A stretch of 64,000 bases of DNA from Nepenthes gracilis (taxonomy: Eukaryota > Streptophyta > Magnoliopsida > Caryophyllales > Nepenthaceae). Under the pieces are notes generated by a model that saw nothing but the letters and a program-made list of their open reading frames with translations, was not told the DNA's origin and ran no database searches. Of the stretch, positions 24,219 to 35,219 are shown in pieces (position 1 is the first letter of the stretch; every line of letters begins with the position of its first letter). The translations under genes were made by a program, and so were the position numbers. The stretch covers positions 6,763,087 to 6,827,086 of the forward strand of contig BSYO01000019.1 in NCBI GenBank assembly GCA_033239525.1, written 5' to 3'.

Positions 24219-24452
24219 CCGGTCAACGTAAAATGTTGACCGGAGGCAAGATCTCGGTCAACGTAAAATGTTAACCGGAAGGCGTGATCCGATCAACATT
24301 TTATGTTGACCGAAAGGCATGATCCGATCAACGTAAAAGGTTGACCGGAAAACGTGAATGGAAGGATGGATGGAGTGGCTTTGTGTATTGGAGGTCGGAG
24401 TAGATTATGGGAAAGCCGAAGTTGATAAATCCGGTCAATAGGTGTTGACCGG
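24219..24452. promoter_or_regulatory. Palindromic W-box-like array in the G 5' LTR
   Basis: Units start at 24219, 24254, 24289 and 24324, exactly 35 bp apart. Each has 25 bp with arms CCGGTCAAC and GTTGACCGG (or near variants) around a 7-base centre. A fifth, shorter palindrome is at 24431-24452. TTGACC and its complement GGTCAA match the WRKY W-box core. Regulatory action is inferred. Confidence 0.8.
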
Positions 24453-24693
24453 AAGTCGTGTAGAAATAATTGAATGTGTTTACATGAGAAAGTTAAATCC
24501 TACTAAGTTCAGTGAACCAGGAATTAATTAAGAAATCTAAATTTCGTTAAGTTCAATTAACTAGAAATTAATGAACTCCTTGGAAATGTAAAAGCTATAA
24601 ATAAGAAACATTCCATTTTGAATTGCCAATCATTAATAATGAAACATTCCTCCTGTATTGTCAATTATTAATAATAGTCATCAAACCTAAGGC

Positions 24694-24703
24694 CTATAAA
24701 TAA
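24694..24703 (+). promoter_or_regulatory. Likely TATA box of the G 5' LTR
   Basis: CTATAAATAA lies in the sequence GGCCTATAAATAAGG, repeated at 31272-31280 in the other LTR. Transcription would start about 30 bp downstream, giving a long R-U5 of roughly 1.45 kb. Confidence 0.55.
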
Positions 24704-24978
24704 GGACTAGAGGAGTAAGGAAAAGACATGCAATAGAATTTCTAGTAAAGGGAGGCCAAAAGATCAAGGCAAAGTAGAAGAAACCCATGCAAGAATACTC
24801 ACCCCTGTTTTTAAAGTTGATGATTATGCATATTTGCTACGCCAGTATATGTGATATTCTTATGAAATTTTGTATGTATGCTGTTTGTTTTGTTCCGTTG
24901 ATATTCATGATGTTCGGTTTTGGTTTTGTTCTGCTTAAAGTCTAATTATTTGTCGAACTTTGATAATTGCATGTTTAA

Positions 24979-25165
24979 AGAAAAGAACTCTACCTTATTA
25001 AAAGAACTCCGCCTTTTGAAAAGAGCTCCGCCCTTTTGAAGAAAAAGTACTCCGTCCGTTTAAGAAAAAGAACTCCGGCTTTGAACTCCGCCCTTTTAAG
25101 AAAATAACTCCGTCTTTTGAAAAGAACTCTGGCTTTTGAACTCCGGATTTAAAGACTTCCGGTTT
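24979..25165. repeat. Degenerate 20-bp-type tandem repeats (AAAGAACTCCGCCTTTTG) in the G 5' LTR
   Basis: At least eight imperfect units alternate AAGAACTCCG with CTTTTGA or GTTTAAG. The corresponding array in the right LTR (31600-31820) has an extra 45 bp. Confidence 0.85.
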
Positions 25166-26184
25166 TAAGGAAAATGGACTTCGACTTCTAAGATCAAGGC
25201 TATAAGAACAAGAAAAATGTATGTAATTCGGAAAGCAAGTGAAACTTTACGACTTTCGACTTTCGAACTATGACGGATGGCCATTAAAAGATATGAACTA
25301 TAAACCGAGTCTCCATTAAACTTGCTGTTAAAGATGGATGAAGGATATTAGAGTGACACTCGAGGATTGCCTCCTGGGCCACGGGAGGGGACTTTTTGGT
25401 GGGATAAGACTTTTGGACTACGGCCCCGTATGCCGGGTTAAAGGCATTACCTCCCACCTCGGGGAGCATAATGAGAGGATACGGCTTTAGGTTGTGGGGT
25501 TACACACAACCCGTCCTCGATGTTGTCCGCTCCCGTCCGGTCCCTAAAGACGATAAAAATTACTAATGGTTTTATGGATTTTTCGAAGACAAAATAATAA
25601 TAATAATAAGTAAAGAAGAAAAGACATGATGATTTTCGTATGCTAAGTTATGTTATGAATCTCTGTTTTGATCCGCTTATATACTTGTTGATGTTTTCTG
25701 TTTTCTACATGTGAGTATCTTGCTGGGCTTTGTAGCTCATTCTTGTCACTTTTCAGAAGATGAAAGGTTTATGGAGGACGAAGTTGAGTAAGACCTTATG
25801 AAGTAGCTAGACGTTGTAGATGACCGGAGCTGATCAATGAAGAACTTAATTTTATTTTCCTTTTGATGTTTTGTGAAGATTTGTAATATGATTCCGCTGT
25901 TTATGACTCTATGGATGTTGTTAGTATGTTTTCGTGTTTTCTTTTTGGGTTAATGATATTGAAAAGCTTAGTAAGCATCTCAGACTTTTAGGACCGGCTA
26001 ACCTTAATGTTTGCTTGGCCTGGTATGAAATTTTTAAATCGGAAGGCCAGCTCATGCAGTTCGGCCTCAATTAATCCTGTGTAAGAAAGAAAAGAAAATT
26101 TTTATGTCCGATGATAATTATTTATTATCTCTTTTAAGACTTGATGGCGGCTTTATGTGTGGAATAAGGCCGGACCGTCACAGT

Positions 26185-26196
26185 CGGTATCAGAGA
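26185..26196 (+). other. G primer binding site (tRNA-Met)
   Basis: CGGTATCAGAGA stands two bases after the LTR and matches the tRNA-Met complement TGGTATCAGAG except for the first base. Confidence 0.85.
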
Positions 26197-26304
26197 GAAA
26201 ACTGAGATGCTTTAGGTCAATTTGAATCAACACGGAAACTTAGGACAGGATTAGTTTTACTTATGCTTTGGACGGAGTAAATAGTGATCGCCACCCTTGG
26301 CTAG

Positions 26305-27356
26305 TTGACTGATGAAAGTGTTCTTTCAGAAATCAAGGTCATCGTTGAAGTCATGTCTAATAGAGAAAGGCGAACCGAACGGAACAACAACACTCCGGAT
26401 AGGGAGGCAAGATACTTGAACCTGCTAGACAGAATGGCTAAAGTCATAGAAGCCTTGGCTCCACCGACTCCACCAACTCCAGTGACCACCCCAATTCCGG
26501 TTCATCAGGAGAGGTCGGTCTATGATCGCTTTACCAACGAGCGAGTTCCTGAATTCTCAGGGAAATCCGACCTGTTGAAGGCTGACACCTGGATCCAACG
26601 ACTGAAGAAGGTGCTCGCGGTGATTAAATGTGCTGCTAGAGATATGGTTCTATTTGCCACCCATAAGCTGGCGGGTGAGGCCCACCACTGGTGGAAAATG
26701 CAGAAGAGAGTTTTCGATGTGCCAGACCGGGATATTACTTAGGAGATGTTTGAAGCAGCATTCTTGGAGAAATATTTTCCTACTAATCTTCGTGAACAGA
26801 AGGAGGATGAATTCCTTCGCCTAAGGCAGGGTACTCGCTCTGTGGCTGAGTACGATGCAAAGTTTGAGAATTATCTCGTTATGCTCCTTATATAGTGGAG
26901 GACCAGGAAAGGAAGGCTAGGAGGTTCTTTCAAGATTTAAGAGACGATATTAGGAGTCACCTTTCAACTCTAAAGTTGGCCACGTACGGAGACGTGTTAG
27001 AAATGGCTATCATTTATGAGAAGGAGTTGAAGAGATGAGCATTTCTTAGGCAAATGACTTTTAGTCAAACTTTAAGGGCCAATGCTAGTGGAGGTCCTTC
27101 CAAGAAAGTGAGACCATTGAGGTCCAGTGGGGAGCAGAGCCAATCTGTACAGATTTTTCGGACTCCGGCTAGTAAAGTATATGATCATTGCGGAAAATCA
27201 CATGAAGGGAAGCCGTGCTATAAGAAGCTGGGGGTCTGTTATAACTGTGGACAGGCTGGACATATGATCAAGAATTGTCCACTCGCCAAACAAGCCCCAA
27301 GATTTAAGTCTTCTATCCCAACTAAGATGTTTGCTGTTTCTGCAAGGGAGGCCTAA
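26305..27356 (+). pseudogene. G gag with CCHC zinc knuckle (one stop, one frameshift, second stop)
   Basis: The ATG at 26305 or 26353 opens a capsid-like region with YDRFTNERVPEFSGKSD, WIQRLKKVLAVI and EAHHWWKMQKR. A TAG at 26740-26742 stands where a tryptophan codon is usual, and the frame goes on with EMFEAAFLEKYFPTNLREQK. It shifts near 26865, continues through DLRDDIRSHLSTLKLATYGD and meets a TGA near 27036. The last part (27054-27356) has YNCGQAGHMIKNC. The knuckle C-x2-C-x4-H-x4-C at 27237-27278 is intact. The length is normal for Tekay gag. Confidence 0.85.
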
Positions 27357-27359
27357 ACC

Positions 27360-27930
27360 TCAACGGAGGTTGTGGAAGGTACACTTTCTATCTGTGGCAC
27401 TTCTAGTCATGTGCTTTTTGACTCTGAATCCACCAACTCATTTATCTCCCATGAATTTGCAAAATATCTTACGACCCTCTCTCAAGTTCTTGGCTGCCCA
27501 TTGATGGTCGCCTCACCCACGGGGTCGTCGGTGATTTTAAATGTAGTATATTCGGAGTGTTCGATAGAATCAAATCGATGTGTGATGCCTGTTAATCTAG
27601 TTTTGCTAGAAATGAAGGACTTCGATGCAATCTTGGGAATGGATTGGTTAGCCAGACATCATGCCAAGATTGATTGTTTCCGAAAAATAGTAGAATTCAC
27701 CATTTCTGGAAGCAAGCCCTTCTATATTCAAGGAGTCCGGCATAAAGAAACATCTTGCTTCATTTCGGCCCTTCATGCTAGGCACTTGATTGGTGATGGG
27801 TGTCAAGCTTATCTAGCCTTCGCTAGTGTGACTATTGAAGGTCAAGAATCTCTGGCCAAAGAGATTCCTGTGGTGCGGGAATTCGAAGACATATTCCCTG
27901 ATGAATTACCTGGACTGCCACTCCAGTGAG
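27360..27930 (+). pseudogene. G aspartic protease with altered active site
   Basis: The open frame 27372-27929 reads VEGTLSICGTSSHVLFDSES, then TNSFIS. The usual D-S-G triad is D-S-E at 27420-27428, so the enzyme should be inactive. Downstream, FDAILGMDWLARHHAKIDC and the linker EFEDIFPDELPGLP are typical of the protease-RT junction. A TGA ends the frame before RT. Confidence 0.82.
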
Positions 27931-28640
27931 AGTTAGAATTTGGAGTAAAATTGATGCCAGGATCAGCACCAATATCCAAAGCACCATATCGGATGGCACC
28001 GGCCGAACTTAAAGAATTGAAACTGCAACTGCAAGAATTATTAGATAAAGGTTTTATTCGGCCGAGTGTGTCACCATGGGGAGCACCGGTTCTCTTTGTA
28101 AGAAAGAAGGATGGGACCATGAGATTATGTGTGGATTACTGTGAACTAAATAAAATCACCACCAAGAATAAATATCCTCTGCCAAGGATTGATGACCTCC
28201 TTGACCAATTACAAGGAGCTTGCATATTTTCAAAAATCGATCTTAGATCTGGATATCATCAGCTTCGGATCAGAAATGAGGATATAGCAAAAATGGCGTT
28301 CCGGACTAGATATGAGAACTATGAATTTGTAGTGATGCCTTTTGGGTTGACTAATGCTCCGATCGTCTTTATGGACTTGATGGACCGGATTTTTTCAACC
28401 ATACTTGGACCAGTTTGTGATCGTCTTTATTGACGACATCCTTGTGTATTCGAAAAGTTATGAGGAACATGAGGAGCATTTACGGACTGCACTTCGAATT
28501 TTTAGGGAGAACCAATTATTCGCCAAATTGAAAAAGTGTGAGTTTTGGTTAGAGGAAGTGGGATTCCTTGGACACGCCATCTCCAAAAAGGAATTTTCGT
28601 GGATCCTAAGAAAGTGGAAGCAGTGGTAAAGTGGAACCAG
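27931..28640 (+). pseudogene. G reverse transcriptase, frameshifted
   Basis: The frame carries [65 protein letters not shown] and MPFGLTNAP, the standard Ty3/gypsy RT blocks. A frameshift near 28400 moves to a frame with [19 protein letters not shown]; the FIDD catalytic site is at 28426-28437. A second shift lies near 28590. The catalytic aspartates are preserved, but the ORF is broken. Confidence 0.87.
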
Positions 28641-29215
28641 CCAACCTTTGTGATCGAAATACGAAACTTCTTAGGCTTGGCTGGATATTATAGACGGTTT
28701 GTGGAAAACTTCTCCCAAATCGCTTTGCCACTCAATGCATTAACAAAAAAGGATGCCAAGTTTGAGTGGACCAATGATTGTGAAAGGAGTTTCGAGGCAC
28801 TTAAAGACCGGTTAACTGCTCCGATCCTGACCATTCCGGATGGATCGGGAGGATCGATCGTTTATTGCGATGCCTCAAAGATTGGGTTAGGCTATATTTT
28901 AATGCAACATGGAAAGGTAATTGCCTATGGGTCGCGACAGTTGAAGGATCATGAAAGGAATTACCCAACTCACGATCTGGAGTTGGCCGCTGTAGTATTT
29001 GCATTGAAAATCTGGAGGCATTACTTGTATGGTGAGAGATTTTTAGTCTACTCCGATCATAAGAGTCTAAAGCATTTATTCTCCCAAAAGGAACTAAACA
29101 TGAGGCAGAGAAGTTGGATTGAATTCCTGAAGGACTATGACTGTGAAATCCGTACGAACCAGGAAAGGCCAATGTAGTCGCCGATGCACTAAGTCGGCAA
29201 CCTGATATTTTGGCT
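28600..29215 (+). pseudogene. G RNase H, frameshifted at its end
   Basis: The open piece 28545-29177 contains [20 protein letters not shown], then [40 protein letters not shown] and [14 protein letters not shown]. The catalytic D-E-D residues (in CDAS, LELA and SDHK) are visible. A shift near 29165 leads to [12 protein letters not shown], the RNase H end. Confidence 0.87.
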
Positions 29216-30596
29216 AGAATGCAAGTCAAGCAAATGGAGATGCTGGACTGTTTCATGTACTATGATGTCCAACGTTATGTGCAAGGAAAGCGGATGATTT
29301 TGGCGTACCTTTAAGTTCAGCCAGAGGTGATACATGAGGTAAAGGGATGTCAGGCGAATGATTCTTTCCTTATAAAAATCATGAGTGAGCTGGACAAAGG
29401 TTCCCGAAGTGATTTTCATGTTAAGCCGGATGGAGCAACAAGGTTTAGGAACCGGTTATGTGTGCCGGACAACAAAGAATTGAAGGAGAAAATTTTTAAG
29501 GAAGCCCATCGATCCCGGTATATGATCCACCCAGGAGCCAATAAGATGTACCAGGATTTGAAAAAAATATTTTGGTAGATGAATATGAAAAGGAATATTG
29601 CAGCTTACGTGAAAAAGTGTCTTGTATGCCAACAAGTAAAGGCCGAAAGATTGCAGCCATCTGGGTTATTGCAACCAATGCCGCTTCCGAAGCTGAAAAT
29701 GGGAAGATATTGCCATGGACTTTGTGACCGGACTGCCAAGGACGCCAAGGAAACATGATGCTATTAGGGTTATTGTTGACCGGCTAACAAAGTCAACCTA
29801 TTTTCTAGCAATCCGGACGACATACTCCCGTGATAAATTAGTCCAGCTGTATGTAAACGAGGTTGTCAGGCTTCATGGTGTGCCTGCCTCTATTGTATCA
29901 GATAGAAACCCTCGCTTCGTTTCACGGTTCTGGAAAAGTCTACATAAAGAATTGGGTACTGAATTAAAATTTAGTACCGTTTTTCATCCGCAGACTAACG
30001 GCCAGTCAGAGCAGACTGTCCACATCCTCGAGGATATGTTAAGGGCCTCGGTCTTAGAGATGAAAGGAATTTGGGATAATTTCTTACCCTTAGCGAAATT
30101 TGCTTATAATAATAGTTACCAGGCCAGCATAGGCACGGCCCCTTTTGAGGCCTTGTATGGAAGGAAATGCAGATCGTCGATCCATTAGGAGGAGCACGGA
30201 GGTAAAAGGATTTTGGGTCCAGATATTATTAAAGAGACGGCAGAAAAGATAAAGTCAGTACACGAGAATCTCAGAGTAGCTCGGAGCAAACAAAAGAGCT
30301 ATGTAGACCGGAGGAGATCTGCATTAAAATTTGAAAAAGACAATTTTGTATTCCTAAAGGTATCGCCATCGAAGGGAAAGTACAGATTCGGTGTAAAAGG
30401 AAAGCTGAAGCCACGATTTATTAGCCCTGTTGAAATTCTAGAAAGGATCGGAGAGGTAGCTTACAGACTTACATTACGTCCGAGCTTGGCAGAAGTACAT
30501 GACGTGTTTTATGTATCAATGCTTCGGAAGTATGTCCATGATCCTACTCATGTAATTGAGTATGAACCTTTGACAATTGACAAGGACTTGTCTTAG
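29215..30596 (+). pseudogene. G integrase (D,D-35-E preserved, frame broken)
   Basis: The zinc-binding part (about 29490-29640) has AHRSRYMIHPGANKMYQDLK and [10 protein letters not shown], with a TAG between them at 29577. The core (29715-30188) begins MDFVTGLPRTPRKH. Aspartates at 29718 and 29901 and the glutamate at 30009 have the classic 35-residue spacing between the second D and the E. The terminal part (30213-30596) holds FLKVSPSKGKYRFGVKGKLK (GPY-type module) and DVFYVSMLRKYVHDPTHVIE. At least one frameshift precedes the core, and a TAG at 30186-30188 separates core from tail. Confidence 0.87.
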
Positions 30597-30740
30597 TAGA
30601 GGAACTAGTGAAAATCTTGGATTGAAGGGAACAGAGACTATGCACCAAGTCAATCTCTTTAATAAAAATACTCTGGAAAAATCACTCACCAGAAGAAGCA
30701 ACTTGGGGAAATGAGAGGAAGAGATTCAAAACAAATACCC
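30597..30740 (+). pseudogene. G chromodomain (group II type)
   Basis: After tandem stops (TAGTAG at 30595-30600) a shifted frame reads EELVKILD, REQRLCTKSISLIKILWKNH and SPEEATWGNE. This is the usual chromodomain tail of Tekay elements, thought to target integration to heterochromatin. Confidence 0.72.
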
Positions 30741-30777
30741 CGATTTGTTTTCTTGAGATTAGTATCTTTATTTAAAA

Positions 30778-30811
30778 TTTTGAGGACGAAATTTCTATAA
30801 GTGGGGGAGAT
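30778..30811 (+). other. G polypurine tract with pre-PPT block
   Basis: TTTTGAGGACGAAATTTCTA is followed by AAGTGGGGGAGAT, which abuts the right LTR at 30812. Confidence 0.85.
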
Positions 30812-32839
30812 TGTAACGCCTGCATTCTAAAACGAAAGAAAGTTATCAAGTTCAATAGAGTCAACGAATCCGGTCAACGTAAATGTTGACCAGAAGGCCT
30901 GATCCTGCCAACGTAAAAGGTTGATCGAAAAACGTGAATGGAAGGATGGACGGAGTGGCTTTGTGTATTGGAGGTCGGAGTAGATTATGGGAAAGCTGAA
31001 GTTGATAAATCTGGTCTACAGGTGTTGACCGGAAGTCGTAGAAGTAATTGAATGTGTTTACATGAGAAAGTTAAATCCTGTTAAGTTTAGTGAACCAGGA
31101 GTTAATTAAGAAATCTAAATTTCGTTAAGTTCAATTAACTAGGAATTAATGAACTCCTTAGAAATGTAAAAGCTATAAATAAGAAACATTCCCTCTTGGA
31201 TTGCCAATCATTAATAATGAAACATTCCCCCTGTATTGCCAATCATTAATAATAGTCATCAAACCTAAGGCCTATAAATAAGGACTAGAGGAGTAAGGAA
31301 AAGACATACAATAGAATTTCTAGTAAAGGGAGGCCAAAAGATCAAGGTAAAGTAGAAGAAACCCAGGCAAGAGTAAAGACCAAGGCAAAGTAAAAGAAAC
31401 CCAGGAAAGAATACTCACCCCTATTTTTAAAGTTCATGATTATGCATGTTTGCTACGCTAGTATATATGATATTCTAATGAAATTTTGTATGTATGATGT
31501 TTGTTTTGTTCTGTTGATAGTCATGATGTTCGGTTTTGGTTTTGTTCTGCTTAAAGTCTAATTATTTGTCAAACTTTGATAATTGCATGTTTAAAGAAAA
31601 GAACTCTGCCTTATTAAAAGAACTCCGCCTTTTGAAGAGAGCTCCGCCCTTTTGAAGAAAAAGTACTCCGTCCGTTTAAGAAAGAGCTCCGCCCTTTTGA
31701 AGAAAAAGTACTCCGTTCGTTTAAGAAAAAGAACTCCGGCTTTGAACTCCGCCCTTTTAAGAAAAGAACTCCGGCTTTTGAAAAGAACTCCGGCTTTTGA
31801 ACTCCGGATTTAAAGACTTCCGGTTTTAAGGAAAATGGACTTCGACTTCTAAGATTAAGGCTATAAGAACAAGAAAAATGTATGTAATTCGGACAAGTGA
31901 AACTTTACGACTTTTGACTTTCGAACTATGATGGATGGCCATTAAAAGATATGAACTATGAACCGAGTCTCCATTAAACTTGCTATTAAATATGGATGAA
32001 GGATATTGGAGTGACACTCGATGATTGCCTCCTGGGCCACGGGAGGGGATTTTTTGGTGGCATAAGACTTTTGGACTACGGCCCCGTATGCCGAGTTAAA
32101 GGCATTACCTCCCGCCTCGGGGAGCATAATGAGAAGATACGACTTTAGATTGTGGGGTTACGCACAACTCATCCTCGATGTTGTCCGCTCCCGTCCGATC
32201 CCTAAAGACGATAAGAATTACTAATGGTTTTATGGATTTTTCGAAGACAAAATAATAATAATAAGAAGTAAAGAAGAAAAGACATGATGATTTTCGTATG
32301 CTAAGTTATGTTATGAATCTCTGTTTTGATCCGCTTATATACTTGTTGATGTTTTCTGTTTTCTGCATGTGAGTATCTTGCTGGGCTTTATAGCTCATTC
32401 TTGTCACTTTTCAGATGATGAAAGGCTTATGAAGGACAAAGTTAAGTATGACCTTATGAAGTAGCTAGACAGTGTAGATGACCGGAGCTGATCAGTGAAG
32501 AACTTAATTTTATTTTCCTTTTGATGTTTTGTGAAGCTTTGTAATATGATTCCGCTGTTTATGACTCCATGGATGTTGTTAGTATGTTTCCGTGTTTTCT
32601 TTTTGGGTTAATGATATTGAAAAGCTTAGTAAGCATCTCAGACTTTCAGGACCGGCTAACCTTAATGTTTGCTGGCCTGGTATGAAATTTTTAAATCGGA
32701 AAGTCAGCTCATGCAGTTCGGCCTCAATCAATCCTGTGTAAGAAAGAAAAGAAAATTTTTATGTTCGATGATAATTATTTATTATCTCTTTTAAGACTTG
32801 ACGGCGGCTTTATGTGTGGAATAAGGCCGAACCATCACA
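30812..32839 (+). repeat. G 3' LTR
   Basis: It begins TGTAACGCC and ends CCATCACA. Compared with the left LTR it has two rather than four palindromic units near its start (30870-30893 and 30904-30927). It also has an extra 45-bp unit near 31680-31724 and a short duplication near 31360-31405. The remainder is closely similar. Confidence 0.88.
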
Positions 32840-33480
32840 GTAGGGTACAAGATAGCGCACTGGCTAGGAATGTCGCCTCCCATGGTGATGACCTCTCAAG
32901 GGTAGCTATGCGGATGGGTGACCGGCACCTTGCATGCATTTGCTGCCCAGATGGAGAATGTGACCAAGATGCTCAACCATTTGCATGCGCTTGGGTGTAC
33001 AACAGTTGGGGGCTCCCTTCTCCACCTCCCAAACTGCGGCTCTAAAGTGGAGAACCCGGAGGAAGAAGCACTCGACCAAGAAGATCCAACAATCTAACGA
33101 CCTCGAGGCCCGAGTAGCCATGAGTGAAGGGCCCCATCGCACCTGGAGGGCCGACTAAGTCACAGGACGTGGAAGGTCAGCCCAAAGTGGCGGAATTCAC
33201 GCTACTCTTGTGACAACAAGAGGTCCCCATCCCAAGGAGAAGCCTCTTGCAATATGCACTAGGGGCCAATAGCCGCCTCACGGCACATTTCTCCGAACCA
33301 CTCGGAGTTGAGGACCTTCCTTAATATCAAGAGAATTACATCCTCCTCCCAAATGGAAGAGACGATGAGGAAGGTTAAGCAGCATGTGTTCTGAGGGAAT
33401 AAAAACCAACACACTACTGACCTGAGAAAGTCATCATTTACGAGGAAGATCTGGATGTAGCCACTCCCTCGCAAATTCAA
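32840..33480 (+). other. Tat copy 2 leader and gag N-terminus
   Basis: It continues the leader interrupted at 24163 and is collinear with 22165-22810 (for example CCCAGATGGAGAATGTGACC). The frames are too decayed to call the gag start. Confidence 0.6.
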
Positions 33481-34060
33481 GATGCCTACCCTAGATTCTT
33501 ACAATGGGAGTTCAGATCTGATAGACCATTTGGATCACTTCCGCATCTTGTTGGGTTTCCAGGGCCTAGACAACTCCACCATGTGCCTCTACTTCCTCCT
33601 AACCCTCAAGGGAGATGCCCTGGTTTGGTTCTACCGCATGCAGTCGAAATCAATCTGATCGTTCTAAGAACTGGCTGACTGGTTCCTATCGTAGTTCGCC
33701 TCTAGTCGAAGGGAGGAGAAATAGCCCTGACACCTTATCAGTCTTCGAGAAGGGCTAGATGTAAGCCTGAAGTGCTTCCTGGCCCCATTCACTGCCGAGG
33801 CCAAAAAGATATCTAAGTTAACTAAAGAGATGAAGTTGAGTGCCTTTATAGCGACTTTGGAGCCGGGCGATTTCTTTAAGTATCTGGCCCATCAAAACTC
33901 TCAAACCTTCCAGGACGTTGAGGCCATCGTTCCCGCGCACGTAGCTACGGAAGAGGCAAACGAAGTGAAGCGGCTAGAGCATGTAGGCTGACTCCCCCAG
34001 GGATCAACGAACAAGTAGAAGTGGAATGGAGACAACGCCAACTCCAGATATCCTAGGAAG
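33480..34060 (+). pseudogene. Tat copy 2 gag
   Basis: Frames show KFKMPTLDSYNGSSDLIDHL, LYFLLTLKGDALVWFYRMQS, FTAEAKKISKLTKEMKLSAF and EPGDFFKYLAHQNSQTF. This is the same gag as 22815-23238 but continuing past its truncation point. Multiple stops are present. Confidence 0.75.
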
Positions 34061-34559
34061 CAACCTAGGGTGGAGTTGGGGCTCGAAGGGAGTTTAGACC
34101 CTTGAACCTGATCCCTTTAAATGACTCTTGGACCAACATTTTGATACAGATTTGGGAAGTAAAATTTATAAAGTGGGCAAGGTAGCCTAAGAACCCGAAG
34201 TGATGAGATCCGTTAAAATATTACTTCCACCATCGATCTCCGAGTCATAACACCGAAAACTGTCAGACTCTACAAAATGAGATAAAGGTCCTCATTCAGA
34301 AAGGGCACCTTACCAAGTTCCTGTAGGACTCGGGTCTAGCTCCCAGCATAATAGAGGAAGATGAGCCAAAGTAGCAGTAGCAACCGAGGAACTGGGTTAC
34401 GACCAGGGTAGTCAACATGGTTATTGCGAGACCATCTAAGAGTGTTGCATTGGACCATCCAGAGAAAGCTTCCGGCAGTAAGAAGCCGAGGGTAGGAGTT
34501 AGATATGATGTCATTAATTTTAGTAACGATGATATGACATATATAATAATTCCCATTCT

Positions 34560-34920
34560 GACCCTCTAGTTATATCTGCGCTTATTTTGGACGGTATAAT
34601 TGATAACCAACTAAAATAAGTCTTTATTGATAATGGAAGCCCTTGCAATTCGTTGTATCTTGATGTGTTCTTTAAGCTCAAATTAAAAATGAGTCAGATG
34701 CAATCCGTTGAGGGACCCCCGTACAGGCTAAATAATGAGCAAGTGCCAATTTAAGGAACTATCCAACTAGATGTTACATTAGGAACGTACCCAAAAATAG
34801 TATCCCGAATACTCACGTTCCTAGTTAACCTGCTCTCAATCTATAACACCATCTTGGAACGACCATACCTAATTGCCTTCTGTATAGTGACGTCCATTCC
34901 ACATCTAAAAATAAAGTTTT
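34560..34920 (+). pseudogene. Tat copy 2 aspartic protease
   Basis: A plus-strand frame reads IDNGSPCNSLYLDVF, matching the D-T/N-G-S active-site region of Tat proteases. It continues through VTLGTYPKIVSRILTFLV and YNTILERPYLIAF. A TAA interrupts it near 34753. Confidence 0.68.
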
Positions 34921-35219
34921 TGCCAATATGTGCCATCGGAAAAATTTTGGGCGACCAAGTGATTGGCCAAACGTGTTATTTGTCCCAGTCACGCAGACGA
35001 TTCTAGACCGGTCGTCTAACGACCTTGACCATCGGAATGAAGCTACTCTATAACAATCCAAATCCAAAGAGACAATCAATCAGAACCCGTTGGATCCTAG
35101 TGACCCCGAGAAATGCATACAAATCGGGAGCTCATTGGTAGAACTCCTGCATGAATAGTTGATAACCTTCATTTGGTGAAATTTAGACGTTTTCACGTGG
35201 ACACCCGTCGATATGTTAA

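Larger units (their letters stand above)
24164..26182 (+). repeat. G 5' LTR
   Basis: The LTR starts TATAACGG (TG altered to TA) and ends CCGTCACA. It holds four 35-bp units with a palindromic TTGACC core near its start, TATA boxes (CTATAAATAA at 24594 and 24694) and a CTCCG-rich tandem array at 24979-25165. Confidence 0.88.
24164..32839 (+). mobile_element. Tekay-type Ty3/gypsy element G, complete with both LTRs
   Basis: LTRs 24164-26182 and 30812-32839 are closely similar. They flank, in order on the + strand, PBS, gag, protease, RT, RNase H, integrase, chromodomain and PPT. The element interrupts Tat leader sequence: the flanks join to a sequence homologous to the uninterrupted copy at about 22140-22200. 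No convincing 5-bp target duplication remains. The polyprotein has few but definite stops and frameshifts, making it the youngest-looking autonomous-type element here. Confidence 0.9.

Noticed and set aside
24219..24348. CRISPR-like array (25-bp palindromes every 35 bp)
   Set aside because: The 10-bp intervals are themselves repeated, there are only four units, and the site lies in a plant retrotransposon LTR next to no cas gene.
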